Below, piece after piece: positions 1 through 7,158 of a stretch of 13,632 nucleotides of DNA. A program made the position numbers and the translations under genes. Position 1 is the stretch's first letter, and every line of letters begins with the position of its first letter. Below the pieces are notes generated by a model. The model worked only from the letters and a program-made list of their open reading frames with translations. It did no database searches and was not told the DNA's origin. This stretch comes from Chloroflexota bacterium (GTDB lineage Bacteria > Chloroflexota > Anaerolineae > Anaerolineales > UBA11858), in assembly GCA_003513015.1 (NCBI GenBank), contig DOTA01000464.1:1-13632 (forward strand). The letters are read 5' to 3'.

Positions 1-1
1 T

Positions 2-1696
2 TTGCTGGATATGCTCAAGAGCGACGAAGTAATCCTCAGCGAGCCGCAGCCCATCACCGTAGACGGGCATGAAGGGTTGGTTGCCGACATCCAGCAGACC
101 AGCCTGAACCTTTCCGGGCGGGTAGTAGCCGTGATGGTCACACCCCAACAACAATTCGTGCTTTTTGGGGTGGCCCCGCAAGCTCAATGGGATGCGGAAA
201 TCTCTCCCTTGTTTGAGACCCTCCTGGGTTCCGTTAAGTTATTCGAGATGCAAGCCCCGGCTGAACCGGCCAATCTTCCCACCGAGGAACCTGCCGCGGA
301 ACTGACCGAAATCCGTCAATGGGCCAGCAGCGCCACAGCCAGCTCGGAATATGGCAGCAGTAATTGGGCTGCCTATCAGGCCACGGGAGCACCCAGCGTA
401 ACCACTTGCGGTGACAATAGCGATGCCTGGGCTGCCTCCAGTAGCAGCACCGTAGAGTGGCTGGAATTGACCTTTGATGTGCCGGTGGAACCCACCCAGG
501 TGAACGTGTATATCAGCTACAATCCCACTTTCATCACCAAAATGGAGTTGATTGATGCGGAGGGCGTTTCTCACCAAATCTATGGTTTTGAGGCGCGCTC
601 CTACCCCGAATGCCCCACAATTTTCAGTGTGGATATCACCGAAATCGGCTTCCAGGCTGCCACGCTCCGAATTACGATTGATCAGACCACTTCTCCTAGT
701 TGGGTTGAGATCGATGCCGTGGAATTGGTGGGGATGGGCGATGCCAGCTTAATCAGCAGCCCGCCCGGTGAGGAACCGCCGCCCCCCGTGGCCGACTTCG
801 AGACCCCTGCCGGATTCTTGTGGCGCGCAGGCGGTGAAGAGGCCTTCGACACCCTGGGCGTATTCCCTGGTTTATCTGGTATCGATGTGGACCCGAACAA
901 TAATCTGGTTTATCTGGCCGATACGATCTACAACATTCAGATGGTGGATGCACTCACCAGTGAGTATGTTGGCCAGTTCAAACATGCCGAGATGCGCGTG
1001 CCGCAAGATGTGAAGGTGGATGCGCTGGGTAATGTTTACGTAGCAGCCTGGGGTTCGGGCAAGGTGCTGGTTTTCCCGCCGCGGGGCGATGGCGAGCCTT
1101 ATTCCGTTTTCGGCGAGCGTGGCAAAGGCGACGGTCAGTTCGGTGATTTTAGCCCCACGCATCTGGCGGTGGGTTTGGATGGCCGCATCTACGTGCATGA
1201 CAGCAACAAGAACGACAAAGACGAATATATAAACCGCATCCAGGTTTTCACGCCGCAAGGTCAATGGTTGCAAACCATTAACTTCGAGGATAAATACTTT
1301 TCTCCCGGCGGCATGGATGTTGGCCCGGATGGTAATCTGTACGTGGTGGGCTTCATCGGCTCGAAGATTCTGAAATATTCTCCTGATGGTGAACTACTCG
1401 GCGAATTGGGTGAGGATGCCATCCGTAACCTGGTCGGCGGCGCCCAAGGCCTCGCCATTGATGATGCGGGCAATTTCTATGTGGCGATGTGGACGAGCGG
1501 CATGATCAAGCTAGACCCAGAAGGCAATCTACTCGGTCAATGGGGTGTGCAGGTCAACGATGGCGAAAATGATTGGCCCGCCGGTGGGTTTTACCAACCC
1601 GCTGGGATCAGCATGATGCCCGATGGCTCTATCGTGTATTTCAGCGATAGTTCCACCCAATATTCCTATCTGACAGCTTTTACGTTTACCCCTTAG
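2..1696 (+). CDS. Modular surface/secreted protein with discoidin-like domain and NHL propeller, 5'-truncated
   Basis: This is the 3' part of a gene entering from the left edge, and its true start lies outside. Numbering from the first readable codon, residues 1-82 resemble the end of a PsbP/DcrB-like lipoprotein domain. Residues about 106-243 look like a galactose-binding (F5/8 type C-like) domain, with the segments EYGSSNWAAYQATGAP, CGDNSDAW and VEWLELTF. Residues 250-268 form a proline-rich linker. Residues about 280-563 carry repeated NHL-type blades (VPQDVKVDALGNVYVAAW, THLAVGLDGRIYVHD, GGMDVGPDGNLYVVG, QGLAIDDAGNFYVAMW, PAGISMMPDGSIVYFSD). Such propellers and galactose-binding folds bind carbohydrates or proteins outside the cell. 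A location outside the cytoplasm is inferred, since any signal peptide is off the window. The ligand cannot be told. A strong terminator follows the stop codon. Confidence 0.8.
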   Translation: MLDMLKSDEVILSEPQPITVDGHEGLVADIQQTSLNLSGRVVAVMVTPQQQFVLFGVAPQAQWDAEISPLFETLLGSVKLFEMQAPAEPANLPTEEPAAELTEIRQWASSATASSEYGSSNWAAYQATGAPSVTTCGDNSDAWAASSSSTVEWLELTFDVPVEPTQVNVYISYNPTFITKMELIDAEGVSHQIYGFEARSYPECPTIFSVDITEIGFQAATLRITIDQTTSPSWVEIDAVELVGMGDASLISSPPGEEPPPPVADFETPAGFLWRAGGEEAFDTLGVFPGLSGIDVDPNNNLVYLADTIYNIQMVDALTSEYVGQFKHAEMRVPQDVKVDALGNVYVAAWGSGKVLVFPPRGDGEPYSVFGERGKGDGQFGDFSPTHLAVGLDGRIYVHDSNKNDKDEYINRIQVFTPQGQWLQTINFEDKYFSPGGMDVGPDGNLYVVGFIGSKILKYSPDGELLGELGEDAIRNLVGGAQGLAIDDAGNFYVAMWTSGMIKLDPEGNLLGQWGVQVNDGENDWPAGGFYQPAGISMMPDGSIVYFSDSSTQYSYLTAFTFTP

Positions 1697-1728
1697 CCCC
1701 CCCGAAAACGGTGGATTCCAGAAATGCG

Positions 1729-1768
1729 CAACGCTCCACATTTATTCAGAATGTGGAGCGTTGTTTTT
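1729..1768 (+). terminator. Rho-independent terminator after the NHL protein gene
   Basis: A perfect 13-bp stem (CAACGCTCCACAT at 1729-1741, its complement at 1751-1763) encloses a 9-base loop and runs into TTTTTGT. It lies 33 bases past the stop of the rightward gene. In the leftward direction the hairpin is followed only by a weak T-run, so termination of the facing lipid kinase gene here is possible but less clear. Confidence 0.85.
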
Positions 1769-1784
1769 GTATTAGTGTATCAGC

Positions 1785-2687
1785 TTAGGCTGGGATAACA
1801 ATCTCCAAAGCCTGGGGCATGATGTTAATGGTAATGGGAGTTTTGCCGCCCAACTCGCCATCGATCCAGACATCTTGCTCGGTATCGGCTTCAATCGTGA
1901 TCTCTTTCCCTTTCCAACTGTAAACGCCCAGATGGGGTGTGTTACCTTCTGCATCGCCGTGATGGAAGATATATTTGGAGATGGCTCGCAGCGGCTTCAT
2001 CCCTTTGGTAATCGCGTACAAATCCAGGAATCCGTCGCTAACGTCAACATCTCCAATCCCTGGGATTTCCATGCCCATAACGCCGCCGATTGAACCGGCA
2101 TTGAGAATAAAGACAATCAGGGCCTCCCCTTCGATTACTTCACCATCCACTATGGCGCGATAATGAACTTCGGGAACTTCTCGGATGAATTTCAGGCCAG
2201 CCTGAACATAAGCGAGCTGGCCGTATTTGTCTTTCTGTTCTCGGCTGGCGGCGGCATCGGCGCTTAAACCAGTGTAGGCGCGCAGCATAAAGATCTGATC
2301 GCCGATTTTGGCTAAGTCAACGGCGCGGCGCTGCGGGCTGTTGACGATCAATTCGGTAGCTTGCCGCAGGTTGATGGGCACTTTGAGTTCATGAGCCATA
2401 GCATTGCCCGTGCCGCCCGGCAAAATTGCCTGGGGGATGCCGGTGCCAAGCAAGCCGTTGGCTACTTCCATCTGCGTGCCATCACCGCCATACGCGGCTA
2501 CTAAATCTACGCCGGAGGCCGCAGCCGAGGCTGCCAATCGAGTCGCATCCCCCGATTGGTGGGTCAGGCTGATATCCCACGTCACACCTGCGGGATGAAA
2601 GACATCATTGAGCACGTTTAGGATGGGTTCATCTTGCCCGGCCGCGGGGTTGATAATAACGTGTACTTTGGGGTAAGGAAGTGCCAT
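1785..2687 (-). CDS. Diacylglycerol/sphingosine-type lipid kinase (YegS/DgkB family)
   Basis: A 300-residue protein of the DAGK catalytic family, which phosphorylates a lipid hydroxyl using a nucleotide triphosphate. Visible motifs are INPAAG near the N-terminus (residues 12-17), the nucleotide-binding GGDGT at 67-71, PGGTGN at 90-95, and a C-terminal half with DVSDGFLDLYAI (215-226) and DGELGGKTPI (276-285), as in bacterial DgkB/YegS proteins. The length is normal for the family. The ATG start is set by AAGGAG 8 bases upstream on the minus strand. A soluble or membrane-peripheral cytoplasmic location is expected. The exact lipid (diacylglycerol, phosphatidylglycerol or another) cannot be decided from sequence. 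It stands alone, with a 169-base gap to the membrane protein gene upstream on the same strand. Confidence 0.9.
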   Translation of the reverse strand: MALPYPKVHVIINPAAGQDEPILNVLNDVFHPAGVTWDISLTHQSGDATRLAASAAASGVDLVAAYGGDGTQMEVANGLLGTGIPQAILPGGTGNAMAHELKVPINLRQATELIVNSPQRRAVDLAKIGDQIFMLRAYTGLSADAAASREQKDKYGQLAYVQAGLKFIREVPEVHYRAIVDGEVIEGEALIVFILNAGSIGGVMGMEIPGIGDVDVSDGFLDLYAITKGMKPLRAISKYIFHHGDAEGNTPHLGVYSWKGKEITIEADTEQDVWIDGELGGKTPITINIMPQALEIVIPA

Positions 2688-2787
2688 ATTTTTGACTCCT
2701 TTTCTTTATAAGTATTCGAAATACAAGAATCTGCACTTTAAATTAATCAGGTTTCAAGATTGGTGCGCTTTGTGGTAGATGCCTCCG

Positions 2788-2818
2788 ATTTTAACATAGA
2801 CCTGGGCGTGAAAGTCAA
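2788..2818 (-). promoter_or_regulatory. Putative promoter of the lipid kinase gene
   Basis: Read on the minus strand, TTGACT (2813-2818) and an extended -10 TGTTAAAAT (TAAAAT at 2788-2793) are separated by 19 bases. This is long for sigma-70, but the TGn extension can compensate. Transcription would start near 2781 and give a leader of about 95 bases. The remainder of the 2688-2856 gap shows nothing else recognisable, and no terminator for the upstream membrane protein gene. Confidence 0.4.
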
Positions 2819-2856
2819 TCCAGCATCCCGAAATCCATGTCACTCGTAGGGCTTTC

Positions 2857-4203
2857 TCAAAACAGCCACGGAATTAATAATACCAAAAACAACGCCCAGA
2901 TGAGATAGGCATTCGTAGCCAGGGCGAAAACTGCTTGCAAAGCCTCAACCCACTTCTGACGATCGGTTTTGAATTGTTTGATTAACAGCCATAGCAAGAT
3001 GGCAATATTGATCGTATTCCAGCCGAGGATGGTCAAGCGGTTGATGGTGATGCCGCCGTCGATGGTGCGGAAAACCGTGGCTGAGAGGGCATACAGGCTG
3101 ATTAGTTCTGCGAGAATGGCTACAACGATAATGCCATAGCGGAGCCACTTTTGAAGCTGGGGAGAGAGATCGCCGACACGAATAGGGGTGGCTCCCAGCA
3201 ACAAACCCATGATGGCAAAGAGCATCAAATTATAGACGATTAGCACATCTCGATTTTTGAAGGGTTCCATAAAGTTGAAGGGGATCACAAAAATGTAAAT
3301 CACCAGCACACCCAGAGTGAGTGGCAGCAATAGGCGCATCATGGTGGCGATAAATTTACTTAACCCCTGGTTGAAATCTTGTTCCCCAGGAGCGACGGTT
3401 GGATCGTAAACACTCGCAATTGCCAAAACTGGGAGAAGACCGAAACCGCCAGCTATAATCAACCGTAGCCAAAGATCCGATAAGGTGATATTCAAAGCCG
3501 AGAACATGCCCACCGTAATGCCACCAAAGGCCACCCCGGCGATCAGGTATAAACCCGCGGTAATCATCACTTCAATGGATTTGATCAGGAAGGCAAAACG
3601 GTTCTCCGTGGTGGATTTAAAACCTAAGACCGAAATTCCCAGGGCCAGCCAACATAGGAGCGGAATATGAATGGCCGCTAGATCGAGATAATAATTAACT
3701 TTCGTGGGCGCGCCTAAGGAAGGTGCCAGCAGGATTACATAAGCCGAAGTTGCTAACAATCCTAAACCGAGGGCCACTCCGCGCACGATGTTTTTCCGGG
3801 CAGTCATGACCATAAAGATCAAGGCACTCATCGTAGCAACGGGAGACCACCACAGGAATAGATGCGGGAGATGATCTAAGATGGTCGTGTTTTGAAAATC
3901 GGATAACGCCCAGAAAATTAACCCAGTGAGGATGCTAAGCGGCACAGCCCAGGCCCAATTAATCCCTCGCGGATGCTTCTCTAAACCGGCCTCAGCTTGC
4001 TGGATGCGGTAGAACCAGGCGGCATAGAGCAAATTATCGGGGGTTTCAGCATAACATTCCAACATTGCGGACTGAAAGAGTTCGGTTTTGCCTTCTTTTT
4101 TTGCGGTGTGATAAAGATGTTCAATTTTTTGCGGAAGAGTTTTTGCCGCTCGGATTTCTTCTATGATGTTCCTATATGTCTCCATTCGATCATTGGTTTT
4201 CAT
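2857..4203 (-). CDS. Polytopic membrane protein with helical cytoplasmic N-terminus, function unknown
   Basis: A 448-residue protein I cannot assign firmly. Residues 1-80 are charged, helix-rich and without membrane segments (for example ETYRNIIEEIRAAK and LLYAAWFYRIQQ). They are followed by about 11 hydrophobic segments at roughly 83-101, 115-134, 142-160, 173-193, 207-236, 246-264, 288-308, 319-337, 354-374, 391-409 and 425-446. The C-terminal segment around GGITINRLTILGWNTINI is faintly like the 'GxTxNR' stretch of DUF4153 membrane proteins, but this is a weak resemblance. No transporter or enzyme signature is visible. The ATG at 4203 has a modest AGG-type site 5 bases upstream; a second in-frame ATG at codon 7 is an alternative. 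Its neighbours on either side have no obvious link to it. Confidence 0.75.
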   Translation of the reverse strand: MKTNDRMETYRNIIEEIRAAKTLPQKIEHLYHTAKKEGKTELFQSAMLECYAETPDNLLYAAWFYRIQQAEAGLEKHPRGINWAWAVPLSILTGLIFWALSDFQNTTILDHLPHLFLWWSPVATMSALIFMVMTARKNIVRGVALGLGLLATSAYVILLAPSLGAPTKVNYYLDLAAIHIPLLCWLALGISVLGFKSTTENRFAFLIKSIEVMITAGLYLIAGVAFGGITVGMFSALNITLSDLWLRLIIAGGFGLLPVLAIASVYDPTVAPGEQDFNQGLSKFIATMMRLLLPLTLGVLVIYIFVIPFNFMEPFKNRDVLIVYNLMLFAIMGLLLGATPIRVGDLSPQLQKWLRYGIIVVAILAELISLYALSATVFRTIDGGITINRLTILGWNTINIAILLWLLIKQFKTDRQKWVEALQAVFALATNAYLIWALFLVLLIPWLF

Positions 4204-4270
4204 GCTTACCTATAAAGGAAGTGTTGTCCTTATGAGTGTCTGCATGATCGTAGAGGTTATTCGGCTTGTG

Positions 4271-4276
4271 TATAAT
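4271..4276 (+). promoter_or_regulatory. Candidate -10 box upstream of the histidine kinase gene
   Basis: A perfect TATAAT sits in the 196-base divergent gap between the membrane protein and the kinase. No good -35 lies 16-18 bases upstream, so the promoter is uncertain. If used, the kinase mRNA would have a leader of about 117 bases. Confidence 0.35.
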
Positions 4277-4399
4277 ACTACCAATTTAGGTTAATTATAT
4301 GCTGTTGTCGCTCTGATTAATGTAGTGTAAACTAGCCAGTGCTTGCCTGAGAACATTGGATGATTTAGAAAAGAAAGGCAAAGAGAAGGCACGTCCGGA

Positions 4400-5674
4400 A
4401 TGGAAATTGAGACACTCGAAAAACTGTTAAAAATAGGCATCCAATTATCGGAAAATCGCTCATTGGAACCTTTGCTGCGCCAGGCGATAAGTCTGGCGCT
4501 GGATTTTGTGCATGCGGAGCGTGGTTATTTAGTATGGTTGCACGATGATGGCTCGATAACCTTCAAAATTCAGATCGATTGGCAGGGCAATGATATTGAG
4601 ATGCCGGATGAACAGGTCAGCCATACCATTTTGCATGATGTTATCGAAAAAAGGGAACCACTCTTATTGCAAGACGCGATCGGCGATCCAAATTTTCAAC
4701 ACTCGGATAGTGTGATAGCCTTGAAACTTCGTTCGGTGATGTGTGTGCCGCTAGTTTCAAAAAGCGATGTTTTGGGCGCTCTTTATGTAGAGAATCGTTC
4801 GGCGAAGAATGTCTTTACGCATGCCGATCTCCAGCCCTTAGAGTTCCTGGCCTCTCAAGTTGCTATTGCCATCGAAAACGCAATTCTGAACGATGAATTA
4901 GAGTTACGCGTAATCTCACGCACCGCTGAACTGGAGCAAGCCCTAAAACAAATCAAAACTAGCCTGGATGACGCTGTTGAGCTAGATCGCATGCGCACTG
5001 CGTTTTTTGCCATGGTTGCACATGATATTCGCTCTCCGTTAGCAACGATTTTGTTTGCCCTTAGCTTGCTGAAAGATGATGTTTGGGACGAAATTCAAGA
5101 AGATCAACAAAGCTGGTTAGCAACTGCCATCGAGATGACCAATCACGTGGATCAATTAACTAGAGATTTTTTGGATTTGTTAGGTGCTCAAATTGGTGAA
5201 TTGGTGGTTACGCCCGAGCGGGTTGATCTGGAAGCGTTCCTTTTGCACCAATTTCAGATCAATCGCTCGGTTCCTTGGCCCGAAGGTGTCAGATTTGTTT
5301 TGGATTTAGCGCCCAACTTGCCCGATGTTTTGTGCGATCCGATTCGAATTCAACAGGTAATAACAAACTTGATCTCAAATGCGATCAAGAATACTGAACA
5401 AGGATCCGTCACTTTATATGCGCACTGCCTGGAGAGCGATTGCAATTCTGTTTTAATAGGTGTCTGTGATACGGGAATTGGAATCGCCGAAGAGGATCAC
5501 GAGAGGGTATTTAATCGCTTTGAGCAAATCGGCGGGGCTGAAAAAAAGAAGGCTGGCTTAGGGCTTGGTCTATCAATCTGCATGGAATTGATCCTCCGTC
5601 AGAATGGCAAAATTTGGGTTGAGAGTGAGCCAGGGCAGGGAGCAGATTTTAAGTTCACACTGCCGATTGCATAA
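4400..5674 (+). CDS. Soluble sensor histidine kinase with GAF domain
   Basis: A 424-residue two-component kinase with no membrane segment. A GAF sensory domain spans roughly residues 10-162 (AERGYLVWL, RSVMCVPLVSKSDVLGALYVENR). A short coiled coil at 163-198 leads to the HisKA dimerisation domain with the H-box FFAMVAHDIRSPL, where His208 is the expected phospho-acceptor. The ATPase domain is complete: N-box NLISNAIKNT (Asn327), G1 box DTGIGI (357-362), F-box VFNRFEQIGG, and G2 box GLGLGLSI. All key residues are present, so it should be active in the cytoplasm, sensing a small ligand or redox state through GAF. That ligand is unknown. The ATG has GAGAAGG 10 bases upstream. No response regulator gene is adjacent, so it is an orphan kinase; a lone receiver protein lies about 5 kb away at 10834-11232. 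Confidence 0.93.
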   Translation: MEIETLEKLLKIGIQLSENRSLEPLLRQAISLALDFVHAERGYLVWLHDDGSITFKIQIDWQGNDIEMPDEQVSHTILHDVIEKREPLLLQDAIGDPNFQHSDSVIALKLRSVMCVPLVSKSDVLGALYVENRSAKNVFTHADLQPLEFLASQVAIAIENAILNDELELRVISRTAELEQALKQIKTSLDDAVELDRMRTAFFAMVAHDIRSPLATILFALSLLKDDVWDEIQEDQQSWLATAIEMTNHVDQLTRDFLDLLGAQIGELVVTPERVDLEAFLLHQFQINRSVPWPEGVRFVLDLAPNLPDVLCDPIRIQQVITNLISNAIKNTEQGSVTLYAHCLESDCNSVLIGVCDTGIGIAEEDHERVFNRFEQIGGAEKKKAGLGLGLSICMELILRQNGKIWVESEPGQGADFKFTLPIA

Positions 5675-5706
5675 TCCAACCTCTATCGATTTCCTCATAA
5701 AATATA

Positions 5707-5741
5707 AAACAACCCCTCAAATTTTGCTTGAGGGGTTGTTT
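5707..5741. terminator. Bidirectional terminator between kinase and DUF4870 genes
   Basis: A perfect 14-bp stem (5707-5720 with 5728-5741) has a 7-base loop and sits midway between two convergent stops (5674 and 5762). The arm core is AACAACCCCTCAA. The rightward side is followed by a T/G-rich run. The leftward side is followed by an A/T-rich stretch that reads TTTTATATTTT on the minus strand, so it can serve both genes. Confidence 0.85.
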
Positions 5742-5761
5742 GTTGGTTTGATGATCGTTGT

Positions 5762-6106
5762 TTACCAACCTTGTTTCTTTACGAAATCGGTGATAACGGG
5801 AACCGTCACAGGCTTACCCTGATAAGCCTGGATGCCAAGGTAGACCATGTAAAACCAGAGTAGCAATGGAACACAAGCCAGAATGACCGTCCAACCCACA
5901 ACAATGCCTAGCACAATATTGATTATGCCTAGTACTAAAGCTTGTGCATTGTGCTCTTTGATATATGGACGATTTTTCTTATCTTCCAACAGTAGGATGA
6001 TAATGGGTACTACGGGGGAAAGCACGTAGGTTAGCAGGACCCATAATTTATCGTCACTGCTGGGTTCTTCAGGAGCTTCAAAAGGGGTTTCAACTTGGTC
6101 AGACAT
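5762..6106 (-). CDS. Small DUF4870-type membrane protein
   Basis: A 114-residue protein. An acidic, disordered N-terminus (residues 1-19) is followed by three hydrophobic segments near 21-40, 54-71 and 73-94, and a short tail. The pattern SSDDKLWVLLTYVLSPVVP, then a basic loop KKNRPYIKEHNAQAL, then a glycine-rich hydrophobic stretch, matches DUF4870 proteins (Tic20-like fold), whose role is not established. The length is usual for the family. GGAGG on the minus strand lies only 4 bases before the ATG, a slightly short spacing. It is a single-gene unit with its own promoter-like region and the shared terminator downstream. Confidence 0.8.
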   Translation of the reverse strand: MSDQVETPFEAPEEPSSDDKLWVLLTYVLSPVVPIIILLLEDKKNRPYIKEHNAQALVLGIINIVLGIVVGWTVILACVPLLLWFYMVYLGIQAYQGKPVTVPVITDFVKKQGW

Positions 6107-6156
6107 TTTTCCTCCAAAAATTTTTTATTGTGAAATTGTCAATATTATTGTTCCAA

Positions 6157-6177
6157 AAAGTAGCTTATAGCTACTTT
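6157..6177. promoter_or_regulatory. 9-bp inverted repeat in the leader of the DUF4870 gene
   Basis: AAAGTAGCT (6157-6165) and AGCTACTTT (6169-6177) are perfect complements around a 3-base centre. A minus-strand TATAAT lies at 6183-6188, so a transcript would start close to 6176 and begin with this palindrome, about 70 bases before the start codon. It may be an operator or a 5' mRNA hairpin. No convincing -35 box is seen. Confidence 0.45.
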
Positions 6178-6182
6178 CTTGG

Positions 6183-6188
6183 ATTATA
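6183..6188 (-). promoter_or_regulatory. Candidate -10 box for the DUF4870 gene
   Basis: A perfect TATAAT on the minus strand lies 77 bases before the start codon, directly upstream of the inverted repeat at 6157-6177. The -35 region is not recognisable, so this is a moderate call. Confidence 0.4.
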
Positions 6189-6258
6189 ACCTTGATTAGC
6201 ATAACCCCCGTAATAAACCAGAGTTACGCGAATGGACAGGAGAATGTTCGATTTCCCC

Positions 6259-7083
6259 TTACGATGAAATCTTCCAGGTGATGATGAATAGGATCGTAAA
6301 AAGTGTGCTGACAATCAGTTGGCGCAAGCCGATTTTAGCGGGTTTGACACCCGCGGCGGGATGCAGCGCGCCCCACAGGGTCTCTCCCCATTGCAGTAAA
6401 TAGGGGATGAATATCCAGGAGGGCAACCAACCCGCAATGGAGAGAACCACCGTAAATGCCAGATTGAAGCTCACATACCATAAAGCGCGTCGCCCAAATT
6501 TCAGGCGAACCTTCACAGCCGGGATCTCCTTCCAGCCGCGTTGTTCCAAGCGCAGGTAGGCATAAACGATCGAAGCCGCCGATTGCAGCCAGGCCAGCCC
6601 CCATAACCACCAGCCCATCGACTCCGGAGAACCAACACTAATCCAATAAACCGCGGGTGCGCTGAGCGCCAAAACACCACTGGCGATAATTTCTACACCC
6701 GCCTGACGACGTTCGGCCCGGCGCGTCACCAGCCAAAGATGCCAACCAAAAACCGGCAAGCCGGGCAAGGCCAGGTAAAGCAGGTAGCCGTAACCCCGCA
6801 GCACCAACCCGGCCAGCATGATCAACCCGATTACGCCGTAGACCGCGATCCAAAAACGGGCCGCGGGCAAATCCTGGCGGGAGCGCCGCCCGGAATAGGC
6901 TTTGACGGCTATCACGATGGGCTGACGGATGAGGAACCCGCACAAGGCTGCGATAATCAGGTACAAATGCGGGGTAGTCCACTGCCCTCCGACAAAAAGC
7001 CCGATTAGCAAGGGGCTGAGTAAAAAGACCCAAGAACCGTGTTCATTGGTGATGGCAATCTGGCGGCGAAAATAGCGTTTCAT
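6259..7083 (-). CDS. YwiC-like integral membrane protein
   Basis: A 274-residue protein with about eight hydrophobic segments. The N-terminal EHGSW (residues 14-18), RQP at 53-55, the basic loop SGRRSRQDL, and the C-terminal HPAAGVKPAKIGLRQ (241-255) are the features I associate with the YwiC-like family. These proteins sit in the cytoplasmic membrane and their reaction is not established; a distant likeness to UbiA-type prenyltransferase topology can be imagined but the Asp-rich motifs are absent. The ATG is preceded by AAGGAA 5 bases upstream on the minus strand. It diverges from the dehydrogenase gene, with a 75-base gap holding promoters for both. I see no terminator after its stop. Confidence 0.8.
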   Translation of the reverse strand: MKRYFRRQIAITNEHGSWVFLLSPLLIGLFVGGQWTTPHLYLIIAALCGFLIRQPIVIAVKAYSGRRSRQDLPAARFWIAVYGVIGLIMLAGLVLRGYGYLLYLALPGLPVFGWHLWLVTRRAERRQAGVEIIASGVLALSAPAVYWISVGSPESMGWWLWGLAWLQSAASIVYAYLRLEQRGWKEIPAVKVRLKFGRRALWYVSFNLAFTVVLSIAGWLPSWIFIPYLLQWGETLWGALHPAAGVKPAKIGLRQLIVSTLFTILFIITWKISS

Positions 7084-7101
7084 AAAAGTTCCTTGATGTT
7101 T

Positions 7102-7136
7102 TCGCCAATTATATCGAAAGTGGTTATACTTGGGCT
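7102..7136. promoter_or_regulatory. Overlapping divergent promoters (YwiC-like / dehydrogenase)
   Basis: The 75-base gap holds TATAAT on the minus strand (7108-7113), giving a leader of about 18 bases for the YwiC-like gene, and TATACT on the plus strand (7125-7130), giving a start near 7137 for the dehydrogenase. The -35 regions of the two would overlap the opposing -10 boxes, so the promoters probably compete. Neither -35 is close to consensus. Confidence 0.4.
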
Positions 7137-7158
7137 ATCGATCACCGGAGGAGCACAA

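Noticed and set aside
239..577. Minus-strand reading frame of 112 codons inside the NHL protein gene
   Set aside because: It is the antisense of a well-supported coding region, has low-complexity Gly/Ala/Ile composition and no family resemblance or ribosome site.
7039..7158. 40-codon N-terminal extension of the dehydrogenase
   Set aside because: It would overlap the start of the divergent YwiC-like gene and the promoter region, and a strong GGAGGAG site directly precedes the ATG at 7159.
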